Below, in pieces: positions 14,910-29,509 of a DNA stretch of 64,000 bases. Position numbers and translations under genes: made by a program. Below the pieces are notes generated by a model. The model was not told where the DNA came from, did not search any database, and worked only from the letters and a program-made list of their open reading frames with translations. Source of the DNA: Anabas testudineus (taxonomy: Eukaryota; Chordata; Actinopteri; Anabantiformes; Anabantidae). Within the stretch, counting starts at the first letter, position 1. Each line of letters begins with the position of its first letter. The stretch lies in assembly GCF_900324465.2 (NCBI RefSeq), contig NC_046617.1:15003223-15067222 (forward strand), written 5' to 3'.

Positions 14910-15890
14910 AGTAACGCAGCTCCGTACTGCAGCCACTAGATGGAGTTACTTCCATGAGAACTACAACTTTAAAGAGCATCAGCAGAGACAAGGCAGAAAT
15001 TTCATTAAATCATCCGCTTTAACAACTGCACCAACTGCTTCGATATTTGATTCCCTCGCTTCAAGCTGGAGGACGCACACAGAAGGACGCACACAGTAAA
15101 ACTGAAACGGTTGTTATTGCATTTACAGTCAAACTATTCTCTTGAAACTGATTATAGATAAATATTGAAATATTGAAACAACTACGGTGTCTTAAATGTG
15201 CCGAAAAAATAAATTAAATTCCTTTTTGAATTCACTGACATGTGAATACGAACATTTTTTAATTTAACAGAAGGGGCAGTGTAATTAATTGTTCTTAAAT
15301 GAGGTGTCATTTCAGTAACAACTACCCATTGGTCCCTTTTGTCCAAGAAAACCTAGAAAGCCAGGTGGTTCTTTCGAAGAATCCATATGATCAAAGCTGA
15401 AGCTCGTGAAGAGCATGAGCACGTATAAATAAATAAATGATCTGATCGTAACAGTATAGTCTGCGAGGTATCACCGTGGAGCAAGGTATTGTGCACCTAA
15501 AGTGGATAAAGTCGCACCACTGGCCTATCCGGTGTCCTCAGTTTCTTTTTCACACAGTCTGGAGGAAATGATTGAGTTTCTTGGTACCTGCTGGGGCGTC
15601 CAGCTACACCAGAACCTCACAGAAGACGATCAGACGTGACGCGTTGAAGGGCCCAATTAACAAGTTGGCACTGGAATAAGGTTTAAGAAAGGTTCCCAAT
15701 GCCAAACCAGGCGATACAAACCTTTCTTCAACAATGGAAGACTTCATGCTGCTGCCAAAGCACAAAACAAAACAAAAAGCTAATGCCCACAAGTTGTGCG
15801 TAAAATTAATTCAAAGTGCATTTTATTTAGTCGCTAAGATATCTATCCATCTCTAATCTTCATTTGCATGTTTGCTTTATTGTTTCAGGT
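14910..15890. other. Intergenic, no gene recognised
   Basis: No exon recognised. The 3' half leads into the Tc1 fragment and may contain more eroded transposon sequence, but I cannot align it by eye. Confidence 0.5.
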
Positions 15891-15897
15891 AGTTGAC

Positions 15898-16180
15898 AAA
15901 GAGCCCATTGACCATGGTAACAGCGTTTCAGAGCTACTTTGCAGAAATGACAGAACCTGCTGAAAAGATGATCATGTCAGTAGTGCTCGTCAGTCAGGCC
16001 TTTATGGAGGAGTGATTAGAAAAAGCCTTGAGTTACAAACATATAGCAACCTGTTTAAATTTAAACTCTTTCTGGTCTAGCAACTACAAGGCACTGCTTA
16101 TCTCTTGGCTAATGTCTCCCTAATGAAGTATGGTGGCGGCAGCATCATGATATGGGGGAACTTGTTTTTGGGTAGACCTG
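15898..16180 (+). mobile_element. Decayed Tc1-like DNA transposon fragment
   Basis: Several blocks match the Tc1-type transposase sequence common in fish genomes: GAGCCCATTGACCATGGTAA, then AGGCCTTTATGGAGGAGTG with a following AAAAAGCC, then TATGGTGGCGGCAGCATCAT followed by GATATGGGGG. The last block encodes the family signature KYGGGSIMIWG. The frame is interrupted by stops and indels, and no flanking inverted repeats or TA duplications were identified, so this is an old internal fragment. Beyond about 16180 the similarity fades. Confidence 0.8.
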
Positions 16181-16572
16181 ATGATGACAGGTCAGACTCA
16201 CTTTTCATTCATTTGTCTGAATATGAGGTGTGTGAATATATCCACGATGTAAGGCCCAATGCACCATAAATATCACAGTGGAACTAAAAAGTGGTTTATA
16301 TCTGCAACATGCATCCATTAATACAATGTTTTCTGTTTTACAGTTGAAAAAATATACCTCTGAGCAAAATCATGATGATAACGTGTAAGAAATCTGATTT
16401 TGAGTGAACACTGAGTATATCCTGCAATATTGGTGAATGAGTGAGTGATATCGGGCAGGAAGCAGGATGGGGGATGCCCCTGTCTTTTGTTATATCCCAG
16501 GATATCCCCAAGTGTCAGGTTGCAGATGATGACACTTTGGAGACACCTTGAGAGGTTAGGGCATGGCAGTGT

Positions 16573-16660
16573 GGTTCCATGGTGTAACGTTTAGCACTCT
16601 GGACTAACCACCCGCCCAGCCAGAGTACCAGCGATGGGAGTTTAAATCTCAGTTGAACCT
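16573..16660 (+). pseudogene. tRNA-Gln-derived pseudogene with an altered anticodon loop
   Basis: GGTTCCATGGTGTAACGTTT and AGCACTCTGGACT match tRNA-Gln from acceptor stem through D arm to the 5' anticodon stem. CCAGCGAT, GGGAGTTTAAATCTCAG and TTGAACCT match the variable region, T arm and 3' acceptor strand. Between GGACT and CCAGC a canonical tRNA-Gln(CUG) has 6 nt; here there are 22 (16606-16627), so the anticodon is lost. The acceptor stem has one mismatch and the T stem two, and the B box is degraded. It is therefore not expected to work as a tRNA. It could be the head of an old tRNA-derived SINE, but no SINE body was recognised. Confidence 0.8.
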
Positions 16661-17745
16661 AAATTGTTTACTGTCCTTGATTATTGAACGTTACCGTTTC
16701 CCTATCAAAGTCAGTCATTTCTATGAATTATATTTACACATAAAGCAAATATAAGTTCAAGAGAAATCTGTTTCTCCTCTGCACTCTCACCACCATCCAC
16801 TATCCTTACAACAAAGGGAGATCAACCTTTTTCAGTGTGTTGCTGCAGTGAATACCCTCCTAGGAATGTGCTCAGTGACCCCTCAATGAGAAGCAAAGTG
16901 ACCGAATAGGACAAATGGCCAAACTCCAATAGAAATGACGCCAGTACTGAGGTCTGTGTGGCATGTGGATGTACTGTACTGTACATTATGCATCATCATC
17001 ACCATTGGGGAGAGACAGGACACCGACAGCAGAGGGTGACCTGGGGTCCCTTAATCAGCACAGTTGACAAAGCAATTTAGGGAGGCTGCCCCATGTCAGT
17101 GTGAAACAGTGAGAAGGTTAGCCAGGACCAGCATCCCTGACTTTAAGTGATGTGTGTGTTTGGGCTTTCTTTAGATCAGAGCCCCATTTACTGCCCCTGA
17201 GAAAGCATGCAGGAGATGTCCAAGACATATAGTTGCCTGTATTCGGGCTGTTGAAGCACCACACCAGATACACAAAGAGTTGTGCATGAATTCACCTCTC
17301 TAGGTGACCCCCATAAAGAGCTATTGACATGGGACACGTGGTCTTTCTGCAACACAGCAAAAGGCTCAATATCAGCTGACATTTTACTTCCCACATCTCA
17401 CCTCTAATGTACCCATAAGGGCATATTTTCAGTGGGATATGGCTCAGATATGTGCTCATTTTGGGTCTGCTGCTTGTAAAAGGATATGTGCATGAAACAG
17501 TGGGGTGGGTGGTGGGCAGAAACAGCCCAAGAGGGAGACAGGGAGAGAGAGAGAGAGAGAGAGAGAGATTGCAGTTCCTTTACAGCCTCACTGTATTTAC
17601 TGTACTGTATAATTGTAGAGGTGAAAGGAGGAGGGGTGTTGGGATGTCAGGAGGGAGTGGTGGATGGGACAGAAGAATGCGCTTTTTAACTTAATTTGCT
17701 ATTTACAAGGGCGTTACAGATGAACACGGTCCGGTCTCTCTGCTC
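16661..17745. other. Intergenic upstream of parvalbumin gene 4
   Basis: No exon recognised. It contains a GA microsatellite (17543-17568). Confidence 0.6.
17543..17568. repeat. (GA)13 microsatellite
   Basis: Pure GA dinucleotide run about 300 bp upstream of the TATA box of parvalbumin gene 4. Confidence 0.95.
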
Positions 17746-17752
17746 ATGGGCG

Positions 17753-17873
17753 TTATAAATAGTAAAGGTTAATTAGTTAGTTGAGAAATTGGATCAGGGG
17801 CGGGCAGCTAGAATTTCCATAGACAGGTAACTCAAGCAATCCCTATTGTCATTGCAATCAGACCTATATAAAT
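17753..17873 (+). promoter_or_regulatory. Promoter of parvalbumin gene 4 (MEF2 site and TATA box)
   Basis: TTATAAATAG at 17753-17762 is a perfect MEF2 consensus. TATATAAAT lies at 17865-17873, about 112 bp downstream. This matches the layout of genes 2 and 3, even though gene 4 belongs to the oncomodulin lineage. Confidence 0.65.
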
Positions 17874-17894
17874 CCGCATTGACCGACAGTACTC

Positions 17895-17952
17895 ACCACA
17901 TAGCCTTACCTCTCAGCTGGATCACCGACCGGGCGAGAACCCCCCTACTACG
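17895..17952 (+). other. Non-coding exon 1 of parvalbumin gene 4 (5' end approximate)
   Basis: The segment ends CTACTACG|GTAAGT at 17952/17953, a strong donor. The partner acceptor is CTCCAACAG at 18412, seven nucleotides before the ATG. Confidence 0.65.
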
Positions 17953-18419
17953 GTAAGTTGCTGTGTGGGTTCAGGGAGGTCACTTTTGATATGAAGTGAA
18001 AGAGCCTACTTTTTATTAGTTTTAAAAAAGATGTTGTAGAGATAGCTTATGTTATTCTTGTGCACTCTAAAGCAGTTTTAAAATCTAGTTGTTTAGATTA
18101 TTGGGTTGTTGGATTATTGACTTAGCTGTGTGCGCAAAACGTTATTTGCGTTAAGGGTGCCAAGGCTAGAATTTAATAATCTCTATCCTGTTAAAAAAGA
18201 AAAAAGCATTATCACGTACTTATAAGAACTTTTCCAGATTTATAGACCTCCTTAATGTCAGTTTGCTGCTTTGCTCGCTGCTCCCCACATTGTGTCAGTG
18301 TCAGTAGTGGTCACCTGGACACCTTTAGGTCCCTGTCAGCGTCAGCGTAGAAGGTTTGCTGCTGTACCTGGCTAAATGAGTTAATAATTCACCATAGTTG
18401 TTCCTCCAACAGGACTAAA

Positions 18420-20020
<1,601 letters not shown>

Positions 20021-20287
20021 ACAGCTGGACTCTATCTCTCCAACCTGATATGGCTTCCCTACCCTATTCCACTACCTGCAAGGGCTGTCTTAGACTTACT
20101 CACTTATCCATTTTTGACCTGTTTAGATAAAACCTCTTTGTCCTATTTATTTTGCAAGACTCGCTCCGGTCCACAGACATCCAAATTCTAATTTCTCCTT
20201 CAGTTTAGTTTTTCTTTTTCATATGTTTTGGACAGATCATTAACATATATTGCCCAAATAATAATCAATTCACCAAATAAGTCATAA

Positions 20288-20301
20288 AATAAAAGAATAA
20301 A
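20288..20301 (+). terminator. Double poly(A) signal of parvalbumin gene 4
   Basis: Two AATAAA hexamers (20288-20293 and 20296-20301), about 270 nt after the stop, followed by GT-rich sequence. Confidence 0.7.
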
Positions 20302-20309
20302 ATCCAAGT

Positions 20310-23300
20310 CATGTGGTTCTTTGCATTATTTCTAAATGTACCTTTTTGTATGGTTCTGTGTGTCTTCCACCCAGATGCACAATTGGACAAGACAAGACTA
20401 TAACCTCTGATATGTTGTATTGTAGTTAGGTTTTAACATGAAGGAGCACTAAAATATTTTACATCTTAACCCTTCAAGAGTACGAATGTTGTGGGATATT
20501 ACTATATACCTATGCACGTAGATGGAAACTCTGTCTGCATACTGCTACAGACACACACTGCTACACACACACTCTGCAACAGACACATACATGCAGATAC
20601 ACATTCACAACCTTCTCTTAAGGTCTTTAACATTTCATTTACCCTTAGCTACTACAATTAAATGAGTGTAAATGTCACACAGTGCCAGTCATATGAGAAG
20701 CACAACATGTAACACACACTTGAAACACATTGTTAGGACATAAATATGTTTACACTGTGGGGACTCGTCTTGCTCTTTGGTACAGCAGCAAATCCCTGTA
20801 AGTCAATCAGTTTTACAACAGTGGTTTAAAGTTATAGTAAAGATATGGCACGCAGTGGTCATGGATGGGTTAAGTTAAGTCCCCACTAACAGATATTGAT
20901 CTAAGTCAATTTAATGCCCTTAAAGTGATGGAAACACAACTGTGTGTATGTTAGTTTCTAGAGCCATAGCTCTAGAGTTCCTAGAGTCATAGCCATAGCT
21001 ACTGTATGGCTCTCCTCTGCAGGGAGAAAGCAGAGGAGTTGACCTTGATGACCACTTAAATGTCACTGCAGCTGGATCGAGTGACACCTGACCTCAGCTT
21101 TGTAAATAAACCCTGCTGAACCCTGGTGGTGCTTAGACTAGGACAACAAAACACAAACACACACACAAACACAATGCATTTGAAAAAATCAAATATAAGA
21201 TCAGATGGTCTGCACACAGCAATCCATGCAAACACACAAAATCCCACATTATTGGATACATGTTAATTTGTAGAACTGTGTGTGCTGGTGTATGTGTGCA
21301 TACACAGCAGGAAATGCACAGTCTGCAGAATGCTATAGTTGCAAATGCTAGCTTTACATGTATTACTTTGCCAGTTCTCCTTGATAGCTCAGGAGAGCTT
21401 ACTCAGGATATATTGAAGTGCAATCATTATTTTACGCTTTACCAAATTCTCAGACAGAAGTTTGACCATATTACAACTCTGCATTCATCCTCCAAGAAAC
21501 TTTAAATAGTACATAGCTGTTTCTTTCTCTGCACTTATAGGATCTGTGGGATTAAAATTAACAACCACCTCACTATTCAACCACCAACTAGAGACGCCAA
21601 AATATAGAGTATCATTTTTTTTCAGAGCTGCCATGTTAGTGTCATTTTAATTATCTGTATATCATAGGCAGAACCTGGCTATTACTGCATACACCTGCTA
21701 CTCAGGACTGTGGCATACCCTGGTATTAGCATGACGTCATGGTCAAAAATGTAGGATGTGTAGTCATTCTTTTTGTTGGTTGATTAAGACGGTGTGCCAT
21801 GATGACGATAGAGGTTTTACAAGTGTTCCTTCTTCAGCAGGACCTGCCAAGCCTGTAGTAGGCATATTATAAATTTCACTGTCCTCATTAATGCCACTGT
21901 GATAAAACCACTCTGATTAGCAATTTAATATGGAATAAAGAGCAACTATTTCAGTTAATAGTGTATCAAAATAATTTGTATGCATCATGGAGCAGCCAAT
22001 TGTGCCATGTTTTGACATAAAAACTAATATTTGTCAGTGGTTAAGTTGTAATTATGGGTAATGTAAGTGCCAGTTTCTGAACAACGTAGGGAATATTACT
22101 GATATCAACACAATAAGATACGTTTTGGATCTTATTTCTACTAAAGACCTATTAGAAAAAAGTTACACAGAAAAGCATTGTTGCAAGTTGCACACAACAA
22201 AAAATTATAAAAATAAATTACTTGAAATTTTTAAAATATACAAAAAAGCAAAATTCAAGTGTGCAGGAGGAGGAGTCATTTTCAGACTGCACATGCATAG
22301 AGAGACAAAACACTAATTGGATCCTCATGCATCCATATCTGCTGTTATCAGTTTCTGATCTTCAGGTCTTTAGATACACGGAGTTGGCTCCACAGCTGAA
22401 AGCTCTACGAGGTTGGGGAAGCCAGTACGTAACACAAGCCAGGGGACATACAATGAATCCATGACCCCTGCAGGTGAGTGGTAAACAGGAAGGAAACATG
22501 AACCAGCTGGTTGACACTGACTGCTTGATGTGCTGCTGTGGGACAGGAGAACAAGATAATGTGACAAACAGATTACCGGGACTAAAGGGCACAGGGAGAT
22601 GGTGGCTGTTTCCCTCTGGACAATGTGAAGATCAATAATGTTCTAGTGGGTCAACAACTTTTTGGACTAAAAATCTCATATTATGTTAATAGCATATCAT
22701 GTCATAATACATATTCATAATCTATTCTGGACTAAAACAGCTATTCAGACAAAACATACAAGCTTAAAGCAAAGTTCCGCTGTGATATTTATTCTGTTGA
22801 TGGAAAAATATTATTATTATAATGATTACTATTTTCTAGAGTGATTTCAAGCACTAGGACAAAACCAAGTAATATGGTAAATCGTTTACTGAGATGAAAC
22901 CCCCATTTCCAAGAGTTTGTGCAATTAATACTAAAGCCAGGAATTTCCTTAAACCTTTATTTATATTTAAAAAAAAAGTACAAAGAAAAGATTTTTAGTA
23001 CTGTCACTTACATTTGTAAATGTAAGCAGATTTAGAGTAAGATGTCTGCAACATACAAAATAAGAAATAATATTAAGAACAATAACAAAATATACAAACA
23101 CTAACACTGTTCTGGAATAAGCAGGTTAACCACTAACGGGTGAGGATATCATGATGGGTATATATATATATATAAGGAGCATCCAATAAAAGCTTAGTCT
23201 TCACAATCAAAGATGGGTTGTGGCTCGTCATTTTGTGTGAGTTTTAGTCAGTCAGTTCCAAAACAATATTTCTCGACACAGGATTGTAAAGAAGCTGGGT

Positions 23301-26300
23301 CTTTCACCAACTTGAAACCAAGAGCTTATTTTTGAGCCCCCAGAAGACATTGCATGAGAAACCGACATACTATCATGATGAAAATAACAACCTGGGCTTG
23401 TGAGTGCTGCAACCAGTAATGCAACCTGAGACAATATTATGCAAGGAGAAATCCATTCATCAATTTTGTGCAGAAACTCAGCCTGGGCCCAAAAACAAAC
23501 ACTAGGTTCTCTGTGCCACAGATGAAAAAGACCATCTAGACTAGGATGCCATTTAGGCAGGGCACGGTCAGGTCTCATCCTGCATGTGCAGCGGGACTTC
23601 ATTAACAGAGAGTGTGCTTAATTCACATCCCCTGTTGAAAATATTTGGCAAGAGGATATTCTGAAAACAGTGACTACAGACTGTTGAGCAGCCAAAGTCT
23701 TTTATCCGGGCAACAATGAGCAGATATTCCACTTGCAGAAGTGCAACAATTATCATCGTCAGTTCCAAAATGATGAAGTGTTGTTAAAAGGAAACATGAT
23801 TTTACACAAATGTTAATTGTATATTTTCTGAGAAAAGTGGTTGTGTCACGAGAAACATTTACATTTTGAGCACAGGGAACAGTGAAAACTATTAATAAGA
23901 CTAGATGACTAGACTAGACTCTGTGTAACGTCTGTGTGTTCATAACTGGTTTATACTATCCTGTGAATCACCTGTTATGAACACACAGGAAAAAATAAAG
24001 TAAGAAAGCAGCAAACCCAACATTTACTTTAACTTGATACTGAAACAGTATGTGTGACTGCTCATACTGCGCCAGTCTGGATTAGCCTGTTGGGATGGAC
24101 ATATAGGCCCAGTCTGCTCGTCTGCTTGGCACTTCAATAATTAATGCCCTCGCTTCATTGTCACCAAAAACTCATATCAAGAAAGGAGTGTCAGGCTCAA
24201 CTTACTGATTAAGTCTCTGTGAAAGTTTAATGGGCACCCCATCTTCAACTGATAACAAACTGATGTTCCCAAGCAAACAAAGGAATGGGAAACTGAAGCA
24301 TTTGTCATCTGCTGTGCATCCAGGGTGTGCTGTGACAAACACTGATCATATTTTGGGTCATTCCCAGTGTTTTGGACCCTGTGGAGGTATCGGAGATGTT
24401 GCTACTTGATAGTCTGAACACAGACTAATGTCGTAAAAGATTTAACTGGCTTGTTAGGATGACTGAATGGGCTTTGTGAGCTCTGCACAGGAACTCTATC
24501 TATAATGCAGGGGATGACAGCACTGCCTCTGTTCTCCAGCAAGCACTAGTTCTGAGCCTATACTTATGACGTCTGCGTGTAGCTTCCCTTCATTAATGAA
24601 TGATACGCCATGCACATATTAATGGCCGTTCTTGATACACATTGGGCCTTCCTAGAAAATGATTACTCAAAAACAACTTGCACCCTGGCTTGAGACAACT
24701 GGTTGCCTATCCACTAGTTGATAGGTGCTAATATGTATATCTATATAATAGGCTTTGTCTATTAACTATAATAATGCAAGTTTGCAGCTTAAACTACAAA
24801 CCACACCCTGCTTAAACCCCTGAGCAGCTGTTACATGTGCTGACTCACTCTCAGACTGAGTAATGGCTGTCGTGGAGAGGTAGACGGGCACTTGCAGACT
24901 TTTCCAAATGAGAAGGCACAATCAGATAAGATGGCAAGTGTCCTCCAGGAGAAACGTGCTATGACCAGCTGAATAATGGAGGTGAACTGTCTGGCTGGAG
25001 CGGACACTAAGGAATGTTTGTGTCTAGGTGGAGTTTGGACAGTAAACACCACATCACATCCATATACTGTATATGAAATCAAACATATGTAAAGTCAACT
25101 CAAAAGAAAACAGCAATAGTTGGATTATATATCAGTCATGTACTTAAGTGCACCTAGAGGCATATTATAAACCACAAACCTTGAATTTTAACACTGTACA
25201 CTAAATACTCCACATGTACAAAAATATCATTAATTCCTGTCAGAGTCAGAATATAAAATCTTTTATATTAATCTATTGTTAACTGAATGTGCATCTTGAT
25301 TTTGATATGAAATTCGATATCTATAATAAACCGGTGTGTATGATTAATAGGCTGTATTTAAGACACTGTAAGCGACTCTAAGTCGTAAGTATCCATTGCT
25401 GTCTATCAGTTAACACAGTGTCTATGTCAGCATGTCAGTGTCCCTGTACCTAGCCTGAGTAAGTTAGCACCTACAAGCCTATGTCACCTCGCACCCTACA
25501 CCCCTGCTACAGCCTGACAGACACCCTTGTTCCTACATGATTCAAAGAACTACTTTGAACTGTCAGGTTTCAACTACCCCAGTAGTCTCAGTTTCTAGCC
25601 CGGGCATTAGTGCAGCCATCAGATCTGACCATCACCTCAGCAGAGCTGCCAGCGTTATGGACTGACTGTACAAACTACAAAAAATTCCACTGAAGCCTAA
25701 TCACCAGGTTGGACCGTATGCTAAAATTTCACACATGAAACGCATACACATGAGGTAAATTGGTCAGGATAATAATGATGATGCTTACAACTGAACAAAA
25801 ATCTATTTCATTCAGTCAGATACAGTAAATGCTTCTTCTCGCTGCTGCTTACTCTCCAGAGATTCCTAATATGCACCTGTTGTGCCTGTGTATGTCATCT
25901 CACTTGCGGTTTAAACAGGGGTATTTACACATCTGTGGTGCCATAATGTTTTTATCTGAGGGCAAACAGAAAGCATAAATTAGCCCTTAGGAATTGAGAA
26001 GGGAGTAAGAAGGCTTACAGTAGAGGGGAGGCAGCTGCTGTCTCTTGCCCCCTTGTAAATCCTCCTTTTGGAATACCACTTAAATATAAAGCATCTGCTT
26101 GGTCAAGAAGCATCTCAGTAATTATAAGAATCAGTTTTATGGAGACAAATGCTCCCATGTCAGTTTGCATTTGCTGCCACTGTAAAATCCAGTTCACATC
26201 ATTATCACTTAATCAGTTTGTCTGACCATGCAGTGACTATGAGACTTGTCACAGATATGTCACATGGTCAACCCCTCCTAAATATCGACTTTAAGATTGA

Positions 26301-26620
26301 AAAAGACATCTGCAAGGATGGCTGTTTTGTTTTGCATGTTTTTATGGCTGATTTCCTCCCTCAGCCTGATCCCTGTAGGCTCCATCTATAATTCTAACAC
26401 CAATGACACTGTTGAGCCTGACCTCCTGAGATGCACCTGGGTGTTAGAAATTATACTCTGGCGTCCTCTAGTGCATTTTGGTTGACACAGGCACAAAGAA
26501 ATGTGGCGGCATGTATTATTGTATTTATTATAATGTGTTATATTATATATTGTGTATTTAAAAACAACAACAACAAACGATTTAACCTGCTCACTAGTAC
26601 CTGACCTTAATTCGGCTTTT
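20310..26620. other. 6.3-kb gap between the parvalbumin cluster and aimp2
   Basis: No coding exon or RNA gene recognised. It holds a short (TA) run (23159-23174), a 9-bp inverted repeat (21012-21020 with 21030-21038) and homeobox-type AT-rich blocks near 24130-24170 and 24590-24650 that look like possible enhancers. A reverse open frame at 23252-23602 (116 codons) has no family features that I can see. Confidence 0.55.
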
Positions 26621-26628
26621 ATTTTTCG

Positions 26629-26789
26629 CCGGATGTGACGACAGTGCAGTGCGGCCTCCTTCCGGTGGAGCTGGTATCCGCTGCTGCTGTCTGTCAACAT
26701 CATTCATTTCCAGAAGACATCTGTGTTCGGGATTTCTTTGTTTTTTTTTGTACTGTTTGTGTGTGCCCGTGCTGTAACTGTCCTCCATC
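26629..26789 (+). promoter_or_regulatory. TATA-less promoter and 5' UTR of aimp2
   Basis: ETS-type sites CCGGATGT (26629-26636, running into a CRE-like TGACG) and CTTCCGG (26659-26665) lie 120-160 bp before the ATG, with no TATA box. This is usual for a housekeeping gene of the translation machinery. Confidence 0.6.
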
Positions 26790-29509
26790 ATGCCCATGTA
26801 TCAGGTAAAGCCAATTTATAGGAGAGAAATGGAGATTGATTTACCAACCTGCATGTACAAGTTACCAAATATCCACTCGCAGCAAGGGAACAGCTGCACC
26901 TCTGAACACGCGCTCCAGGTAACTGCTGACTGGTTTCATTCCGACAAGCTTCATTTTTTAATAAAAAATAATAATAATAATAATGGTAATAATTGTACTT
27001 GTGTCCGCTGTTTAACAGTTCGTCTGGTTCCTATCCTTTCGCTTGTCGCTCGGTGTGTTAGCTTGTCTTTAGCTAGCAGGCTAGCTTAGCTTGTCAGTAG
27101 CTACACTGAGCAATCCCACTTCTGGCTGATGCAACAATTACTGCACGAATCCACTTCCCCATAAACATATAAATATTTCTATACGTTGCTAAATAATAAT
27201 CAGAGTAGTTTCGGAAACTGTCATTATAAATACTTGCTAATGCTTATTAGATACAGGTATGACGATGCACCAGAGAGAGACTTACTCCAGCTGTGCACTT
27301 ATCAAGTACTCAACATATGTACAGTTTGAGGTACTCCATTTAAGTATTTCTAGTTTATACTAGTGCTATACTGCAGTTGTTAATGAACAGTACACTATAT
27401 TCTTGTGAATTTGTTCCAGAATGAAAAGTCAAGTGCCATATGAACAGCTTCTGCTTCCTGCAATCTGTTTCACTGTTCAGATCAGCATCTGATTTGTTTT
27501 TTTAGAGACTGGAAAAAATGTGGTCATAACCTTTAATTATATCATGTTAATATCACATTAATTTACATGATATTGTTAAGCTAGGTCCTCAAAAACTGCA
27601 GCAAAGTGTGTAATGTTGGTACACACATTGGTGAGGTCCAGTCCTTAAAATCTCAGTACTGTCTCGTTATAATGTGTATCAAACCTGTTGCAATTTTTAG
27701 TGTAATATTACTATTAAAACCTTGCTGAAACAATTAAGTCCTGTTCTTATGCAAACTGAGGGATTCTGTCTCCCCAGAACGGTGAGGTGGACCCAGCCGT
27801 CAAAGCTCTTGAGGCCCGGCAGGATGAGATCATGAAAAAACTGTACGAACTGAAAGCAGCTGTGGAGGGCTTGGCCAAGACTGTGACCACTCCGGATGCT
27901 GATCTGGACCTGACAGTCAGCAGCAGCCTCTCGCCCCAAAGCTCCAGCTCCACAACCTTCAAAGGTACCACAGACCTGGACACGCTACTGGGCAAGGTGA
28001 GGAATCGAAAATAGTGCTGCTGTGCTTTGTGATGCTAGATATTTTTCTATACGAACTATGCACTGATGCTGTCTTTCATTTCTTTGACTCCATTTCGGCC
28101 TTGTCATTGTGTTTTCCTGATCACATTCACAATAACTTTCCTGCAAGTTAAAAATACTGCACTAACCGGCATAATCAGCTCATAATAGAATTTGCCTTGA
28201 AGCAGAAATGAGGGTGTGGACTCATTACAGTGTATTTGTGAGAGTTGTTTCGGCTTAGTTAAAGAAGACACGTGGTAATGAGGTATTTATTCAGAATAAT
28301 ATCTATTTACCTCTCTTGTTTATCACATAAGGACCTTGGTGCCCTCCGTGACATTGTCATAAACGCCAACCCAGCACAGCCACCTCTTACCCTGCTGGTG
28401 CTCCACAGCCTGTTATGTCAGCGCTACAGGGTACTCTCCACCGTCCATGTTCACTCCTCAGTTGCCAGTGTGCCACCACAGCTCCTGTCCTGCCTTGGTC
28501 CACGCCATGCAGACAGCTACGCTCGCCACATGTTTCAGCTGGGCTTCACCCTCATATGGAAAGATGGTAAGGTCACAGTGAGAGAGGCTGGATGTGTAAT
28601 CAGATGGACAAGGAGTGTAGGAAGACTGAAAGATTAAAGATTAAACAATAACGCTGCAGGATGTGGAACACTAAATCATTATTGTCCTACCACGTTAATG
28701 AATCACTACAATAAAGTTTGCATATAGGTGCTCAGTTGTTTCATGATTATGAAACTATTTACAGTACCTTTGACCCTAACATGGTAAACATAAAGCCATT
28801 GGAGAAATGGCTTGGCTAGTTCACTGGCTGAATAATGTTAGTAGTCTAACTATAAAAAACAAAGATATGCTAATGTAATATTACATTTTAAAAAGCTACC
28901 ATCATCTTTTAAGAAAATAAACATCTTTCCAGTGGAATAACCTGCAACTTTACTGGGATCATTTACAAATTCTGACAGTGGAATTGTATTTTACAAGTGC
29001 TGTTTTTATCCAGTTAGGTTTTTGCCTTCATGTTATCAGTAATCAGCATACTGACATGATCTGGATGTTGGAAGTGCTTGTGTCCTAATGAGACATGCTT
29101 CTCCTCTGCCCTATCCACAGTGCCCAAACTGCAAATGAAGTTTAGTGTCCAGAACATGTGTCCCATCGAAGGTGAGGCCAACGTGGCACGTTTCCTCTTC
29201 AAGCTACTGGCTCCGTACCCCAGTGACCCTGCTCTCGCCACCTTGGTGGACAGCTGGGTGGACACAGCTTTCTTCCAGTTGGCAGAGTGCAGTGCCAAGG
29301 AGAGAGCCGCGGTCCTGCGGGCCCTCAACTCGACCCTGGGCCGCAGTCCCTGGCTGGCTGGGCCGGAGTTCTCCCTTGCTGACATCGCCTCTTACTGCTG
29401 TGTACTGCAAAGTGGTTCGGCCTCCTCTGCTCCTGCTAATGTCCAGCGCTGGCTTAAGGCCTGCGAAAACCTGGGCCATTTTAGCCCTGCTAAAGTACTT
29501 CTGCAATGA
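26790..29509 (+). CDS. aimp2: AIMP2, scaffold protein of the multi-tRNA-synthetase complex (p38/JTV1)
   Basis: Predicted 323 aa (human 320). AIMP2 is the core scaffold of the cytosolic aminoacyl-tRNA synthetase complex and holds lysyl- and other tRNA synthetases. Exons are 26790-26918, 27778-27996, 28332-28566 and 29121-29509 (129, 219, 235 and 389 nt), GT-AG throughout, phases 0, 0, 1. The N-terminus MPMYQVKP...[10 protein letters not shown] is the nearly invariant lysyl-tRNA-synthetase-binding segment. A coiled-coil/zipper stretch follows ([20 protein letters not shown], about residues 50-70), then [19 protein letters not shown] and FTLIWKD. The last exon is a GST-C-like domain ([45 protein letters not shown]). 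Compared with the human protein, exon 1 is shorter and diverges after residue 30. No disruption is seen. Confidence 0.97.

Noticed and set aside
14803-15099. Open frames with Cys-Val or His-Thr runs
   Set aside because: They are translations of the TG microsatellite.
23252-23768. Reverse frames of 116 and 66 codons, considered as transposase remnants
   Set aside because: I could not match them to Tc1, hAT or other families by motif.
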